DNA of 64,000 nt from Tretioscincus oriximinensis (Eukaryota > Chordata > Lepidosauria > Squamata > Gymnophthalmidae), in the NCBI GenBank assembly GCA_022410635.1, contig JAJVDF010000138.1, positions 1,357,379 through 1,421,378 on the forward strand, read 5' to 3'. The notes under the pieces are model-generated. The model made no database searches and was not told the origin of the DNA. It saw nothing but the letters and a program-made list of their open reading frames with translations. Shown here in pieces: positions 10,657 through 21,664 of this stretch (within the stretch, counting starts at the first letter, position 1; every line of letters begins with the position of its first letter). The position numbers were made by a program, and so were the translations under genes.

Positions 10657-11565
10657 CTGGCTCTTCCTTGCAAACTGCCGTCTCCTGCCTTTTTTATACC
10701 TTCCACTTCTCAGTGTATACTGCANGAAAGTCGTAAATACAATTCCACGCTGGGCATACAAATTACAGCTAACTCACCCTGCATCTATTAAGCAGCAAAT
10801 AGAGGGGATTACTGGTCAATTATCAATCTGAAATAACATTCCAATTGGTTTATAAACTCATTAGCAATGGAGAGCCTGTCAATGTTTCTCACCCAGTCAC
10901 AACTGGAGTGGAAATTAACTGCCCATTCATCCGCTTCGCCAAAGTTATTGTTGCTGCTGTTGTTTAATAACAAGAAGAATAAGAAGAGCGCACTGTGTCT
11001 GTGCAGAAAAATACACATGCACAAATTATACATTATTGCAGGCTTTTTTTATACATATAAAAAAATCTAATACGCCTTTCACAATGGGTCACCACTGCAT
11101 TCAATCACTGGTTTGTTAGCCTGTTAAACATTAACTTGTCACCTAACAGATCCAGTTGTTTATTGCTATGAGATTTACACACTTAAGTAAGCCTTAAGGG
11201 GCAGCAAGCCAAAAACAATACCAGGCNAGGAGCTGTCGGTGAAGAAAACTCCGTCTCCGCACTGAAATACCCTACTCAACAAGAGGGGAAAGAGCTGAAA
11301 TTGCAGGAACANGTTAGCGCTCTGTGGGATTTCTTCAAGCTCCCTTCCATTTTCGTGACTCACTGCTAACAAAAGCATTTGATGCAAATGTCCACTCCAC
11401 TAGAACTCCTCCAGAAGTTCCCGAACTACGGCACCCAGCATTCAATGGCAAGGCTTATGAAAGAGTGCCATCTAAATATAGTAACACATTAGTAAATGTT
11501 GGGTTCCAATGCATTCCGTGATACATAGTATTATCACTCNAGGCTTATCCTACTACTCAGTGAAT

Positions 11566-11798
11566 TCCAAACATATATGGAATGGTCTCTCCCTTGAGGT
11601 GCATCAATCACCATCTCTGTGTGTGTTCAGAAAACGCTTGAAGATGCACCTCTTTGGCCTGGCCTTTGGCTGAGGAAACTGCAGTCCCTACCCCAATTTT
11701 TAGATGGGGTTGTTTTTAACATGCTGTGCTTTTATTGTTAACCGCCCTGAGACCTTCGGGTATAGGTCGGTATAAAAATGTAAATAAATAAATAAATT
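11566..11798 (+). mobile_element. L2 LINE 3' end
   Basis: Sense end of L2 ORF2 (aaacgcttgaagatgcacct, encoding RKRLKMHLFGLAFG), then 3' UTR, cgccctgagaccttcgggta and (aaat)n. Identical layout to 16318-16722. Confidence 0.85.
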
Positions 11799-11851
11799 TT
11801 TCCATGTTTGCATGCCCAAAAATTATTCTTGTTGCTTGGCTGTTCCCTCAT

Positions 11852-12165
11852 AATGGAGGAGCAGAAGGAGGATAGAGAGGAAAGGGGAAGAAGGAGGGGA
11901 AGGAGGAGAAATAGGAAGAAAAAGAGGAGGAGAAAGAGGAAGAAGAAGAAAAAGAAGAAAAGGAAGGAGAAGGAGGAGGAGGAAGAGGAAGAAGAAGAGG
12001 AAAAGAAAAAAAAATCCTACTTTTCTTAGCCAAAGGGAATCAAAGTGTCTTACTTAACCTTCTGTTCGTCTCTTTACAACAGTCACCTTGTGAAACAGGT
12101 GGGGCTGAGAGAGCTCTGAAGAACTGTGACTAGCTCAATGTCACCCTGCTGGCTGTGAGGGATTG
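11852..12165 (-). mobile_element. SINE-A (Bov-B-type tail) with long GA tract
   Basis: A 167-bp almost pure purine strand (11852-12018, gga/aga triplets) forms the expanded tail. Antisense SINE body follows: agccaaagggaatcaaag, taaccttctgttcgtctc, agtcaccttgtgaaacagg and gctgagagagctctgaag. Charged open frames across the purine tract are artefacts of the repeat. Confidence 0.75.
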
Positions 12166-12880
12166 TACAGGGAGACAAAAAAAATCATGAACACTTTCCC
12201 AATCAAATCTTTTCCTTCACTTTCCATTTTTTCACTCTCAGGAAAAGACAAAGGGACGTATATTTTGGTGCAGACTAATTGCCTCCTAAAGCTGGTGGAA
12301 TACCTTCTCTCCGAAGCTGCATCCTTCTGCTGCCATGACTAGTGGTGATAGGTGAATATTAAATTCACAGTTCTTGGTTCCACTTTCTAGAAGATTTACA
12401 ACCTTAAAAGCTATTAGCTTAAATAGACCAGTGAATTCCACCTGTCACGAGAGCATATGAAATAGGAGGCCGTCACCAACTGCTGAGACTCGGGTTGTAA
12501 GCAACATCATAGATCAATGTCAGCAAGTTTAATTGTATACCAAAATGCAAACCGGAAGTTGAAGCAGCTGCTGGGGGAAACTGGTGTGGCTTGCCTTTAA
12601 AGTTACTAAGGGCTGGAGCGACTCACAAAACATACACCCACAATAGCAATAAGGACATCACATTTATTCCAGCCACCAGCTCAGTCAGATTCAAACTTCA
12701 GCTGGAGACATNGGTGCTTATTCTGGAGCAGAAAACATTGTTATGGATGTAATAGTGATTAATGAGATCTACTACTAGAGGTCTCTTAGGATATATTTGA
12801 TCTGGGTTATGGTTAGTATTAAGCAGACAATATGAACTACTGAGTTCCATTAAGTACCTAAATTAAGTATGTGCATAAAG

Positions 12881-13036
12881 CAGGTTACCAGATAAAATCC
12901 AGGCTAGAAGTATACACCTTTAATGGCTATAGAAGAGAGGACTTTTCATCAGGTGTAGCACTTGAAGGGAAAAACCACTTTTTCCACACTCATTAAAGCA
13001 GCAAACTTCTACCCCNGATTTTANCTGGTAATCCGA
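12881..13036. mobile_element. hAT MITE, TAGGGTTACCAGAT family
   Basis: Left end caggttaccagataaaatcc, right end an approximate complement (gattttanctggtaatcc). Flanked by gCATAAAG (12873-12880) and aCATAAAG (13037-13044), an 8-bp duplication with one change. Same family as 19729-19911. Confidence 0.7.
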
Positions 13037-13414
13037 ACATAAAGAACATGGGAGTCCTTCAAGGCTTCCNCCAACAGTTCTTTCTGCCTACACAGAATAA
13101 AAAAGGCTCATCTCAACAAGGGTTAAATGATGCATGAGTCTCCCATTTCCAAANAACTTTCCCATCAACAAATTGCATATTTCAAAACTCTCGACCTTGA
13201 CTTTTCCTTCGTCAGTCACCCCTGATTACAATCTATAACTGTCTAGGACCTTGTTGCATTGCANAATCTCTCTATATAGAGAGAGCAACAATAGTCCTTG
13301 AAGACTCTGGGATTGGATAATATTTGGGCAAATTGCAGGGCCTGTAGTAATAACATCAGTGTGCAAAAGTCAGGGCTAGGCCAGCAGCAACTGACATGGA
13401 ACTCAGTCCAGCAC

Positions 13415-13487
13415 AGAAGCAGATAGGAATTGCACCACCCTTTGGTTGGCCACCCTGAGACCTTCGGGTATAGGGAGGGATATAAGT
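13415..13487 (+). mobile_element. SINE-A 3' end with L2-type tail
   Basis: accaccctttggttggccac then cctgagaccttcgggtatag and ggagggatataagtgaag: the 3' part of SINE-A, running directly into the minisatellite. Confidence 0.7.
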
Positions 13488-13757
13488 GAAGAAGACGAAG
13501 ACGCCGAAGACGCTGAAGACGGCGAAGACGGCGACGCCAATGACGCCAACGACGAAACAAAGACGAAGACGACGACGAAACGAAGACGAAGACGACGACG
13601 AAACGAAGACGAAGACGACGACGAAACGAAGACGATGACGAAACGAAGACGAAGACGACGACGAAACGAAGACGAAGACGACGACGAAACGAAGACGACG
13701 ACGAAACGAAGACGACGAAACGAAGACGAAGCCGACGACAAAACGAAGACGACGATG
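13488..13757. repeat. CpG-rich GAA/GAC/CGA minisatellite
   Basis: About 270 bp built from gaagac and cgacga blocks, with a partly regular 23-bp unit (aacgaagacg + aagacgacgacga) and shorter 17-bp variants. It lies between the 3' tail of a sense SINE-A and the 3' tail of an antisense SINE-B. All reading frames are open for long distances because there is no T on one strand, so no protein is inferred. Confidence 0.9.
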
Positions 13758-13985
13758 AATCACCTTCACACCCAAAGGTTATTTTTTACCTGAAGGCTTA
13801 CTGCAGTACCTATTCATCTACTTCTGATTGCTCACTTTTGAACAGCTAGGTTGGCTGATGCTAAGACCAGTAGAAGGCATGCAGCCCTCTCCACAATAGA
13901 CAAATGGGTCTCGAACGAATGGGTCTTGAAAGGACAGTTTTAATCTCTGTACCACCATGCCACTTTCAAAAGAGGGAATGAGGAA
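13758..13985 (-). mobile_element. SINE-B
   Basis: Antisense SINE-B: ttcacacccaaaggttattt, gaacagctaggttggctga, ctctgtaccaccatgccac at the head end. Confidence 0.75.
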
Positions 13986-15160
13986 CATAAAGGGGGGGGG
14001 GAGAGAAGAGTAAGGTGGACCACACCTNGATGCATTAAACTCAGACAACGGGCTTATTCTACAAGTCATCATTTAAAAGCCCCACCAGCGCTTCACATCA
14101 GGGTAGCCATCTAAGACCTTTCAGATGTCGTTGAGCAGATGTTGCACTCAATTTGGTCCATGGGAGTGAGACGTAGTTCTGCAGCATCTGGAGTGCTATA
14201 GTTGGTTACCTCTGTTTTACATCTCTCAGCAGTGACTTAAAACACAACAGTTTATCCTGCCTTTTGACACAGAGGAGTGAACACTTTAAGATGCTCAATA
14301 ATTTGTGCTTTAGGTCTCGGTAGTTCTTTCTTTTTTAACCTACCATGTTTAATCAACCTTAATTGCATGAACAACAAGCCATTGCTTCAAACAGTTACCA
14401 TATCCAATTGCCAATCAGGCTTAACATTAAATACAAAAAGACAACCAAGACCATGAAATCTCCTCCATATTTTATTTTTATTTTGCTCCAAATCTTTTTA
14501 GTTCCTTATAAAATTTAACTATCAGGACAACTTTAGAGGCTGCTTGTACGTTCAAAGTTTTAAGTTTCTTAAAACAAAAGCCAGGCTCTCCTGCCATAGG
14601 AATGACTACATTTTTATGTGTCATTATGAATTAAAACTTACCTTTTATGTAAGTCTCCTATGCACACTCTTAAGAGTTTTCTGCTGGTATTTACATTGAA
14701 GAATTCTGCCCACTTAACTCTCTCTGCTTAGCTACCAAACAATATTGGCTGGACACAAGCTGCCAGTCAACAGAGGTCTGCTTTGCACTTGGCCTTATTC
14801 TGTTTGAGAAAGCGTTCTAAGCAGTCTGCCGTCCACATGTCCATCTGAGCTCCCACTGGTCCTGCTGTGCTAGCCCAGAATGGTACTGAATGTAGANAAC
14901 AGGGCCCATAGGACACTTTCTAGAACGGAATAAAGCCAAGTGTGAATCATACCATGCATTCGCCTGAGAGTTGTGGTGGAGTGGAATTGCAAATATTCAC
15001 TTAGCAATCCCCTAGTTTTGCTCTTTTTTAAAAAAAAAGTGAACAAGAAAAGGATTAGCAAAAAAGGGAAAGCAATAATTTGTTTAAAGAATAAAGAGAG
15101 AGGGAAAGCAAGAAAGAAGGAAGGAAGAAAATAAGGAATGAGGCAATGCAATTAAAGAAA

Positions 15161-15415
15161 AGCCAGTTTGGTGTAGTGGTTAGATTGTGGGACTCTTATC
15201 TGGTAGCCTCCCGGTTCGCTTCCCCACTCCTCCATGAAGCCAGCTGGGTGACATTGGGCGAGTCACAGTTCTTTGAATTCTCTCAGCCCCACATACTCCA
15301 CAGGGTGTCTGTTGTGGAGAAAGCAACAAAAGCTATGTGCACCACCCTATGGTAGGCAGCCATGAGACCTTCGGGTATAGGGTGGGATATAAATATAAAT
15401 AAATAAATAAATAAA
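15161..15415 (+). mobile_element. SINE-A, full length, L2-type tail
   Basis: Complete copy: agccagtttggtgtagtgg (A box), cccggttcgcttccccac (B box), ccagctgggtgac, agggtgtctgttgtggag, then the tail gagaccttcgggtataggg and (aaat)n. The tail is nearly the same as that of the L2 copies at 11566 and 16318. Confidence 0.9.
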
Positions 15416-15576
<161 letters not shown>

Positions 15577-15639
15577 GGAGAGATCTAAAAGCCTAAAAGG
15601 AAACTTAGATAAAGAGTAGCAAGAAAAAAAGCAGACACC

Positions 15640-15790
15640 ATGAGCTTTCTGAGACCAGTCTGCTTCTTCAGATGCTATGGAGTGCATAATCCCTGAAGAA
15701 GTGGATTTACCTGCAAAAGCTTATGCTGCTCTCCTTTCCCTTGTTAGTCTCTCTAGGAAACCATAAAAGACTTTTGCTAGACCAACACAG
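15640..15790 (+). repeat. Unnamed interspersed repeat (gttagtctctaag type)
   Basis: Carries cctgaagaagtggatttacc, aaaagcttatgctgctctcc and ttgttagtctctctaggaa. Related pieces occur at 29595-29680, 53740-53815 and, reversed in part, at 55575-55720. Common in reptile genomes; I cannot assign it to a class. Confidence 0.5.
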
Positions 15791-16317
15791 TTGTTTCTTC
15801 GAATTCCATTTTTAGACTGATAGTGCAAATGTGTTTAGAAAAACATGATTCACTTAGCTACATATATGTATGTACATACCACTAAGGGCCAGACTACCCT
15901 CCTAAGGGAGCGGATTGTTGCCACTGCATGCGGGCACACTCAACGCTTCAGTATGTGGGAAGGGGAGGCAGAATAGGAGGCAGGTCCCTCAGCTCTGCTG
16001 GCGACTGCATGTCTTCTCACCTGTGCTCCTGCAATCACTTCGTGAGCACCATGCTCACAAAGTGGCTCCAGAAGCAGGAGGAGAAAGCAAGACAAAAACT
16101 ATTATCTGCAACCCAGGCCTTCTCATACATGCTCCTGCAACTTTTCTGTGAGTGTCATACACAAAGTTCTGCTGGTGGCCATGCCCTCTCACCCATGCAC
16201 CATGGAGGGAAAGGGGAGGATAAGGGATGGAGGCAAGGGATGGAGCAGGGGAGGCAAGGGGTAGAGAGATGGATGGTCAAACCTAAAGCGCTTCTGTAGG
16301 CTTTTGATGNAGTAGCT

Positions 16318-16722
16318 ANTTTGCTACCGAGCCCAATTCAAGGTATTAACTCTCACCTATAAAGCCTTACATACCTTGGGCCCCCAATACCTAAAGGAAC
16401 ACCTTCTCCCATATGAGCCTGCCCATGCCTCAGGATCTGCAGGGGAGACCCTCCTGACTGTAGCACTTCCGTCAGTGGCAGAGGGGGTGGGAACTCGGGA
16501 CAGGGCCTTCTCTGTGGCAGCCCCCAGGCATCAATCACCGTCTCTGTGCACATTCAGAAAACGCTTGAAGACGCACCTCTTTGGCCTGGCCTTTGGCTGA
16601 GAAAACTGCTGACTCTTTCCTATATTTAGATGTAGCTGTTTTTATGTGTGAATTGTGATTTTATTGTTAACTGCCCTGAGACCTTTGGGTACAGGATGGT
16701 ATAAAAATGTAAATAAATACAC
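16318..16722 (+). mobile_element. L2 LINE, end of ORF2 and 3' UTR
   Basis: Encodes the C-terminus of an L2-clade reverse transcriptase protein: LTYKALHTLGPQYLKEHLLP, later RDRAFSVAAPR and FRKRLKTHLFGLAFG. The 3' UTR ends ctgagacctttgggtacagg then (aaat)n. It is 5'-truncated. Confidence 0.85.
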
Positions 16723-17149
16723 TTTTAAAGAAACCCCGCAGGTGTCATTGCTTTCAGCAATACTTAGCCCTTATCAAGGCTTTGGGGTCAGACAGAGATT
16801 TTTCCTTTTAAACTTTTAAAAAAAGTTTTGTTTTTGCTTTTGTTTTGGATATGAATATTATATTCTGCCACAACCAAACTGCCATTGCTTTCCATTCAAA
16901 ATCCACCCTGCCTCCTATGTTTAATAATCCAGACCATCGTTTATCCTCTGGTTAGCCACAACTTATCAAGCTTCAGAGTCCATCTGCATGTACACCAATT
17001 GTGTGTGTGTGTGTGGAATAAAACTCCATGGAATTAAAAAAGAAAGAAAGATAAAAACTGAAAAGCATTTACTTGTACCTTCCATGTAGCCAGCTTTGTG
17101 GCTAAATGACCTTGTTAAAAAAACAAAACNAAACCATCTTTTTCAAAAG

Positions 17150-17460
17150 GCCTGCCTGGACTGCTGCTACAACTGTCATCATGATGCCAAGAAAGGGCTT
17201 TGCATTTATTGATACAAGGATAATCATGGCATTCTATTCAACGGGGCTAATCACCTCCGCTTAATCAACCTATTAGCAACCAGCAACAGTTTTGAAAAGG
17301 CCCCTCCGACTTGCAAAATGACGCCACGTTATGCCAAGCGAAGAGACACAAGGCAGCTATTGATCAAACTGCGCAGAGTAAATCAGGAACAGAGACACTT
17401 TTGTCAAGGTAACGCTATCATATAACACTGCACCCAGTACATATTCTGCCAGGTGCATAT
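17150..17460. other. Candidate conserved noncoding stretch (intron 3)
   Basis: Complex, repeat-free sequence with CpGs and several TAATC/TTAATC and TGATCAA motifs (ggggctaatcacctccgc, cttaatcaacctattagc, attgatcaaactgcgc), as in developmental enhancers. No coding frame. Inference from texture only. Confidence 0.35.
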
Positions 17461-18190
17461 CCCTGAAAGGGAGATCCTGAGTTTCTACAGCTCCAGATAA
17501 GGTCCTCGACGAACCGGAGAGATATCAGTATTCTCCAGGAAGCACTCAGCACCTCAAAAAATAAAGTCCCAATTTAGCCGAAGTCACCTTCTTTCGAGGG
17601 CTGGGTAGAGAAATTCTTGGGCAAAGTCGCGTCTCCTGTTACAAGGCCACATAAAGGATCATAATTTACATAGGCATTGAACTTCAAGCTTCTGCAATCA
17701 TTAGAACAACACTTAAACCATTCACTTCTGAAGTGGCCATTTTTAAGAAGTGTAATTTCATACAGTCTCTGCTCTCTATTCCACATTGACTCCTGCCTTT
17801 TCCTCTGCTCCTTGCAGCCTTTCGGGTTAGATTCTTCCCCACACGCCACCCGCCCCCTTCCCCACCATTCATTATCTCAAAAATGATCTTGGAATGAAGT
17901 TCACAGCACAACAGTTCTTGGTAGAACTTGCAAAGACAAATTGCCGACAATGACTTCTCTGCCCTGGAGATCAAGAAAGTGTAGCAGAGAACAAAAATGC
18001 GCGGGGCAGGAGACTGGGCAAAATATGTAGGATGGAGGAGTGTAAGAATCTTTGTTGCAAAAGGTTAGGCTTCCAGATATAGATATTTCAATATATAGAT
18101 ATTCCAAACAAAGAATGATTTATTCTGGAATATCGAAATTCAGCAAAATAAACAAGCAGCCCTAACCCAAGTGCTGGATTTACCCTCTGA

Positions 18191-18452
18191 GAGAGCCAGT
18201 TTGGCCTAGTGGTTAGAATGTCGGATTCTTATCTGAAAGTCTCCTGGTTTGATTCTGCACTCCTCCACAAAAACGTTTGCTGGGTGACCTGGCGCTAGTC
18301 ACCGTTCTTTAGAGTTCTCTCAGCCCTCCCACCCCCACCCCCCCACACACACTTCACAAGGTGTCTGTTGTGAAGAGAAGAGCAGAAGCTTATGTAAGCT
18401 GCTTTGGTTTCCATCAGATTGAGAAAAGCAGGATATAAAAATGGACTCTTCT
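18191..18452 (+). mobile_element. SINE-A with Bov-B-type tail
   Basis: Head gagccagtttggcctagtgg, body tcacaaggtgtctgttgtg. The tail is taagctgctttggtttcc with gattgagaaaagcaggata, not the L2-type tail of most SINE-A copies here. This is the layout of classical Sauria SINEs. Confidence 0.8.
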
Positions 18453-18966
18453 GGATTAGAGATACGCCAATTGTTTTCGTTGGCTTGAAGTTCACAGCAA
18501 ATTGAGATGTTTGCATGGTTTGTATTTGAATTGAACTGCCCTGTTGTTTGAAAAATCTAATTCAACCCAAGGGGCATAAAAATAAAAAAATGGGAGCAAT
18601 ATGCAAATTGAATTCATTAGGAAAGCTGAACAAATTGTCTGCAGGGAACATTTATCTCGCCAGGTCACATAACCTGTCTTTCGTCTTCCACCTTTCCTCG
18701 TGTCAGTTTCCTTAAATCTATTGCAAGGTACAGTGNAAGTTGCTCTTTGTTCTGCATCATTTTTACAAGCACGAATTGAACCCTGAGTCTATAGGAACAC
18801 GTCTTTCCATATGGAGCTGCCATTTTCCAGAGAGACACTCTTGATATTACCACAACTTTAACAGAAAGAGTACAATCACAAAACCAGCTCCTAGTTTCTT
18901 AACTTCCAGGAGAATTTCTGCTTCTGGTTTCATGGTTCTTCTTTGTACTGCCTGGTTTCTATCTTA

Positions 18967-19130
18967 ACATAAGAACATAGAAAGAGCCCTGCTGAATCAG
19001 GCTGGAGCCCATCTAATCCAGCATTCTGTCTCACACAGTGGCCCACCAGCTGTACCTGAGCAGTCTAAAACAAGAAGGCAAAATCTCCACCTGTTCTCGA
19101 CAACCTGCAAATGGCATTTCAGGAATCCTG
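18967..19130 (-). mobile_element. CR1 3' end (left arm of head-to-head pair)
   Basis: Antisense: cataagaacatagaaagagc, tctaatccagcattctgtc, ctgcaaatggcatttcagg. The 3' end faces left; the next CR1 is in the opposite orientation. Confidence 0.85.
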
Positions 19131-19452
19131 CCTGGATTTTTTCACCCAGGTCTGTGGAATTTATTTCCAGAAGAGGTGGTGTTAGCTAGCAACCTGGATA
19201 GCTTTAAGACAGGATTAGACAAGTTTATGGACATCAAGGGTATAAATGGCTATGAGGGTGGATACTGCCTCTGGAATGGAGCACCAGGTAAGATTCCTGA
19301 AATACAACTTGTAGGGACTTGGGAACAGGTGAAGATTTTGCCTTCTGCTTCAGACTTCCTAGGTGCAATTGGTGGGCCAGTGGGTGAGACAGAAGGCCGG
19401 ATCAGATGAGCTCTGGTCCTATTCAGGAGGGTTTCTCTTAAGTTCTTATGAC
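19131..19452 (+). mobile_element. CR1 3' end (right arm of head-to-head pair)
   Basis: Sense: tttttcacccaggtctgtgg, ttccagaagaggtggtg, ggattagacaagtttatgg, ending ctcttaagttcttatga. Last part of ORF2 plus the full 3' region. Confidence 0.85.
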
Positions 19453-19484
19453 TTACCATAGGTTAGACTTTATGTTTTTATGAC

Positions 19485-19645
19485 CTGCCATCTCCATGCT
19501 AGTGTAGGCTATGGCAGGCCCAAAATGGGACCTGCCATAGCCTATATTGGTGTGTGGATGAGCCACTATGTGAGACAGAAGGCTGGACTAGATGGGCTCT
19601 GGCCCCATTCAGTGGGGCTCCTCTTATATTCTTATATTTTTATTT
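19485..19645 (+). mobile_element. MITE fragment and CR1 3' end
   Basis: 19485-19558 is a small inverted repeat around ctatggcaggcc...ggacctgccatag, sharing cctgccatagcctacactag-like sequence with the MITE at 52645-52780. 19559-19645 is a sense CR1 terminus (gactagatgggctctggcc, ctcctcttatattcttat). Confidence 0.65.
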
Positions 19646-19728
19646 AACACATCAGTATAGTACACTATAACAAAAATCCATTCCATGCCATTGGAATACA
19701 GGAATTATATACACCAAACCCTGTCAAC

Positions 19729-19911
19729 TAGGGTTACCAGATCAAATTCGGGGTAAACGTTTATACCTGTAATGAGTGTGAAAAGGTAATTCCCCCCATC
19801 CCTACACACACACAAGTGCTGCAGGTATTAGAAGCTGCACCTGGTGAAAGTCTCCCTTCTTTAGCCTTTGAAGGTATAAACTTTTATCCTGGATTTTATC
19901 TAGTAACCCTA
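19729..19911. mobile_element. hAT MITE, TAGGGTTACCAGAT family, perfect TSD
   Basis: 183 bp. Left end tagggttaccagatcaaatt, right end complement tagggttactagataaaatc. Perfect 8-bp duplication CTGTCAAC at 19721-19728 and 19912-19919. This is the best-defined member of a five-copy family in this window. Confidence 0.92.
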
Positions 19912-20400
19912 CTGTCAACAGAGTACCCAGAAGGAAAAAGGTATGAAATCTATTTGACAAATCGCCTCAGAAAAGAAGTTTACAACAAATTTACACTTTC
20001 CTCAGCCTCCCTCTCTCTGCAATCCCCCCTCCAAAAAACCCTTCTACAACTCAGGAAATGGGTATCTGTGGGAACGTAGAGAGTCGGGAACTGACAAGTT
20101 TTATTTTCTTGGCTCTTGATCAACAGGTTAATTATAGCAACTTTTTGTCCACTTAAAGTGCTCCAGATAAGGGCAACTGCTTAACTTGGCTTGCTGGTCT
20201 CCCTCCCTTTCCTACACCCTCCCCACGTTACCCCTCCTCTGATACCAAGAAAGACTGGGGGGAAAGGGGAATAAAAGCTTGGAAAGAAGAGATTCCCCTC
20301 CCCCTAAGGCATAGTTTTGCAGTGAGTATATAGAAAAGCTGTTAAAAGATAGTCGGAGATTGATGTGCTTGGGTTTCTGCTTCCCGTTCACTGTACCCAC

Positions 20401-21061
20401 CTTGACAACTATAACTGTAGACAGCAACCGTTGACCTTTCAACTAGATTTTCATCGTGGTGCCAGCTCACAGCCATTTTCCCCATTCCAAAATACGGCTC
20501 CTGTTTCAAGTGTGGCATTTGTTCAGGATCCATATAATTTAATAACGTCAGGTTGTAAGACGTTCTCTCTTTCAGGGCAGAGCAGTCATTCTTTGGGACA
20601 TGAGAAGAGCTTTGATCTCCCAGAGTGGACCCCATCTCTCTAATGGAAGTCGCATAATTCCGATGCCTATCGGTGACAGAAGGATCTTCCGCGCCTTTTG
20701 TCTCAGCCAAGCCCTGTTCTCGCAAAGCCTGGCTGGCTTCTTTCTGCAAGTAGCCGTTGAGTTTGATTAATGCCTTACAAGCCTTGGATATTTCGGGATG
20801 GGAATAATTTATTTCATAACCTTCCACAGGCCAGGGTACCGTAAATAACCTCGTGTTCAAATATTTGTAAGTGCATCCAGGGTCTCCAATTAATATACGA
20901 GATACTGGGGTAACAAAATCTTTCCCTTTGATCCTTACGAGGTCTTGGAAGAAACAACCATGCCTCCGGAGAGTTAAAAAGCCTTCCTGGATGTCTTCAT
21001 GGATCTCTGGAGGAATCTGCCCAGCATTTCTAAAGGCAAGTTTGGAATATTTTGTCTTCCA
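20401..21061 (-). CDS. FTO: FTO exon 3 (large catalytic exon)
   Basis: A 661-bp exon with acceptor gttttcag|TGG and donor CAAG|gtgggt. It enters in phase 0 and leaves in phase 1. It starts WKTKYSKLAFRNAGQIPPE and runs through TPVSRILIGDPGCTYKYLN (human Arg96, Tyr106 and Tyr108 of the base pocket), SYNLTLLNYMDP (Asn205), EPYFGMGKMAVSWHHDENL and AVYSYSCQ. The HxD iron ligands His231 and Asp233, and the neighbouring Glu234, are intact. Human exon 3 encodes 209 whole codons; this one encodes 220. The 11 extra residues fall between LNGYLQKEAS and RTSYNLTLLN, a stretch alignable only at its edges. The loop there is poorly conserved between vertebrates, so the extra length need not affect catalysis. 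Confidence 0.98.
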
Positions 21062-21664
21062 CTGAAAACAAAAGAAGTAAACAAATAATTACAATGGGTT
21101 CATTATGAATACAGAAGGGATGCTCTTGCAAAGGTTGTCCAATTATAAACCAAAAAAAACCCCAATTTTTTTCTTATACAAACACCATCAAGAAGATGCC
21201 GTCCTTATTGCTGACTAGCACCAAGAAGGAAGAGTGAAGCCACTTCGGTCCCAGGTCTGTGTGATGGTTGTAGAAACTTCCAAATAAACATGCTATTTCA
21301 ACAACTGATTAAGAATCTTAGATTCTTTGAGAAAGTTTATCGTTTAGCTCTGTAACCAGCCACTAAATGAAAACTGGAGCAGCAAGGTGATCAAAATGAT
21401 GCCTTTTTATAGTGTGATTTTGGGGCCCTTAACCCAATCGTAAAATCGTATGAGCACCCAATTTTGGGCCCTTTCAGAATCTTTTCCATCTCTTGATCAG
21501 TGACCAGCCACTGCTATTAGCTTTAAATACTTGAATTACTTGTAGCTAAAGAAGTAAACAACCAGTAGTTCTCCAACAGTTTCTGTTAACTCCTAATATC
21601 CCATGGCAGGGATGTTATCCCTGACAATCTGTCCCAAGAAGCAGGAAATTTAAAATCACTTCTG

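Noticed and set aside
11808..12033. Glu/Lys-rich frame
   Set aside because: Translation of a GA tract.
13243..13793. Overlapping frames of 105-139 codons on both strands
   Set aside because: Artefacts of the GAA/GAC minisatellite, which lacks stop codons.
15161..15235. tRNA gene
   Set aside because: Head of SINE-A, same reasoning as for SINE-B.
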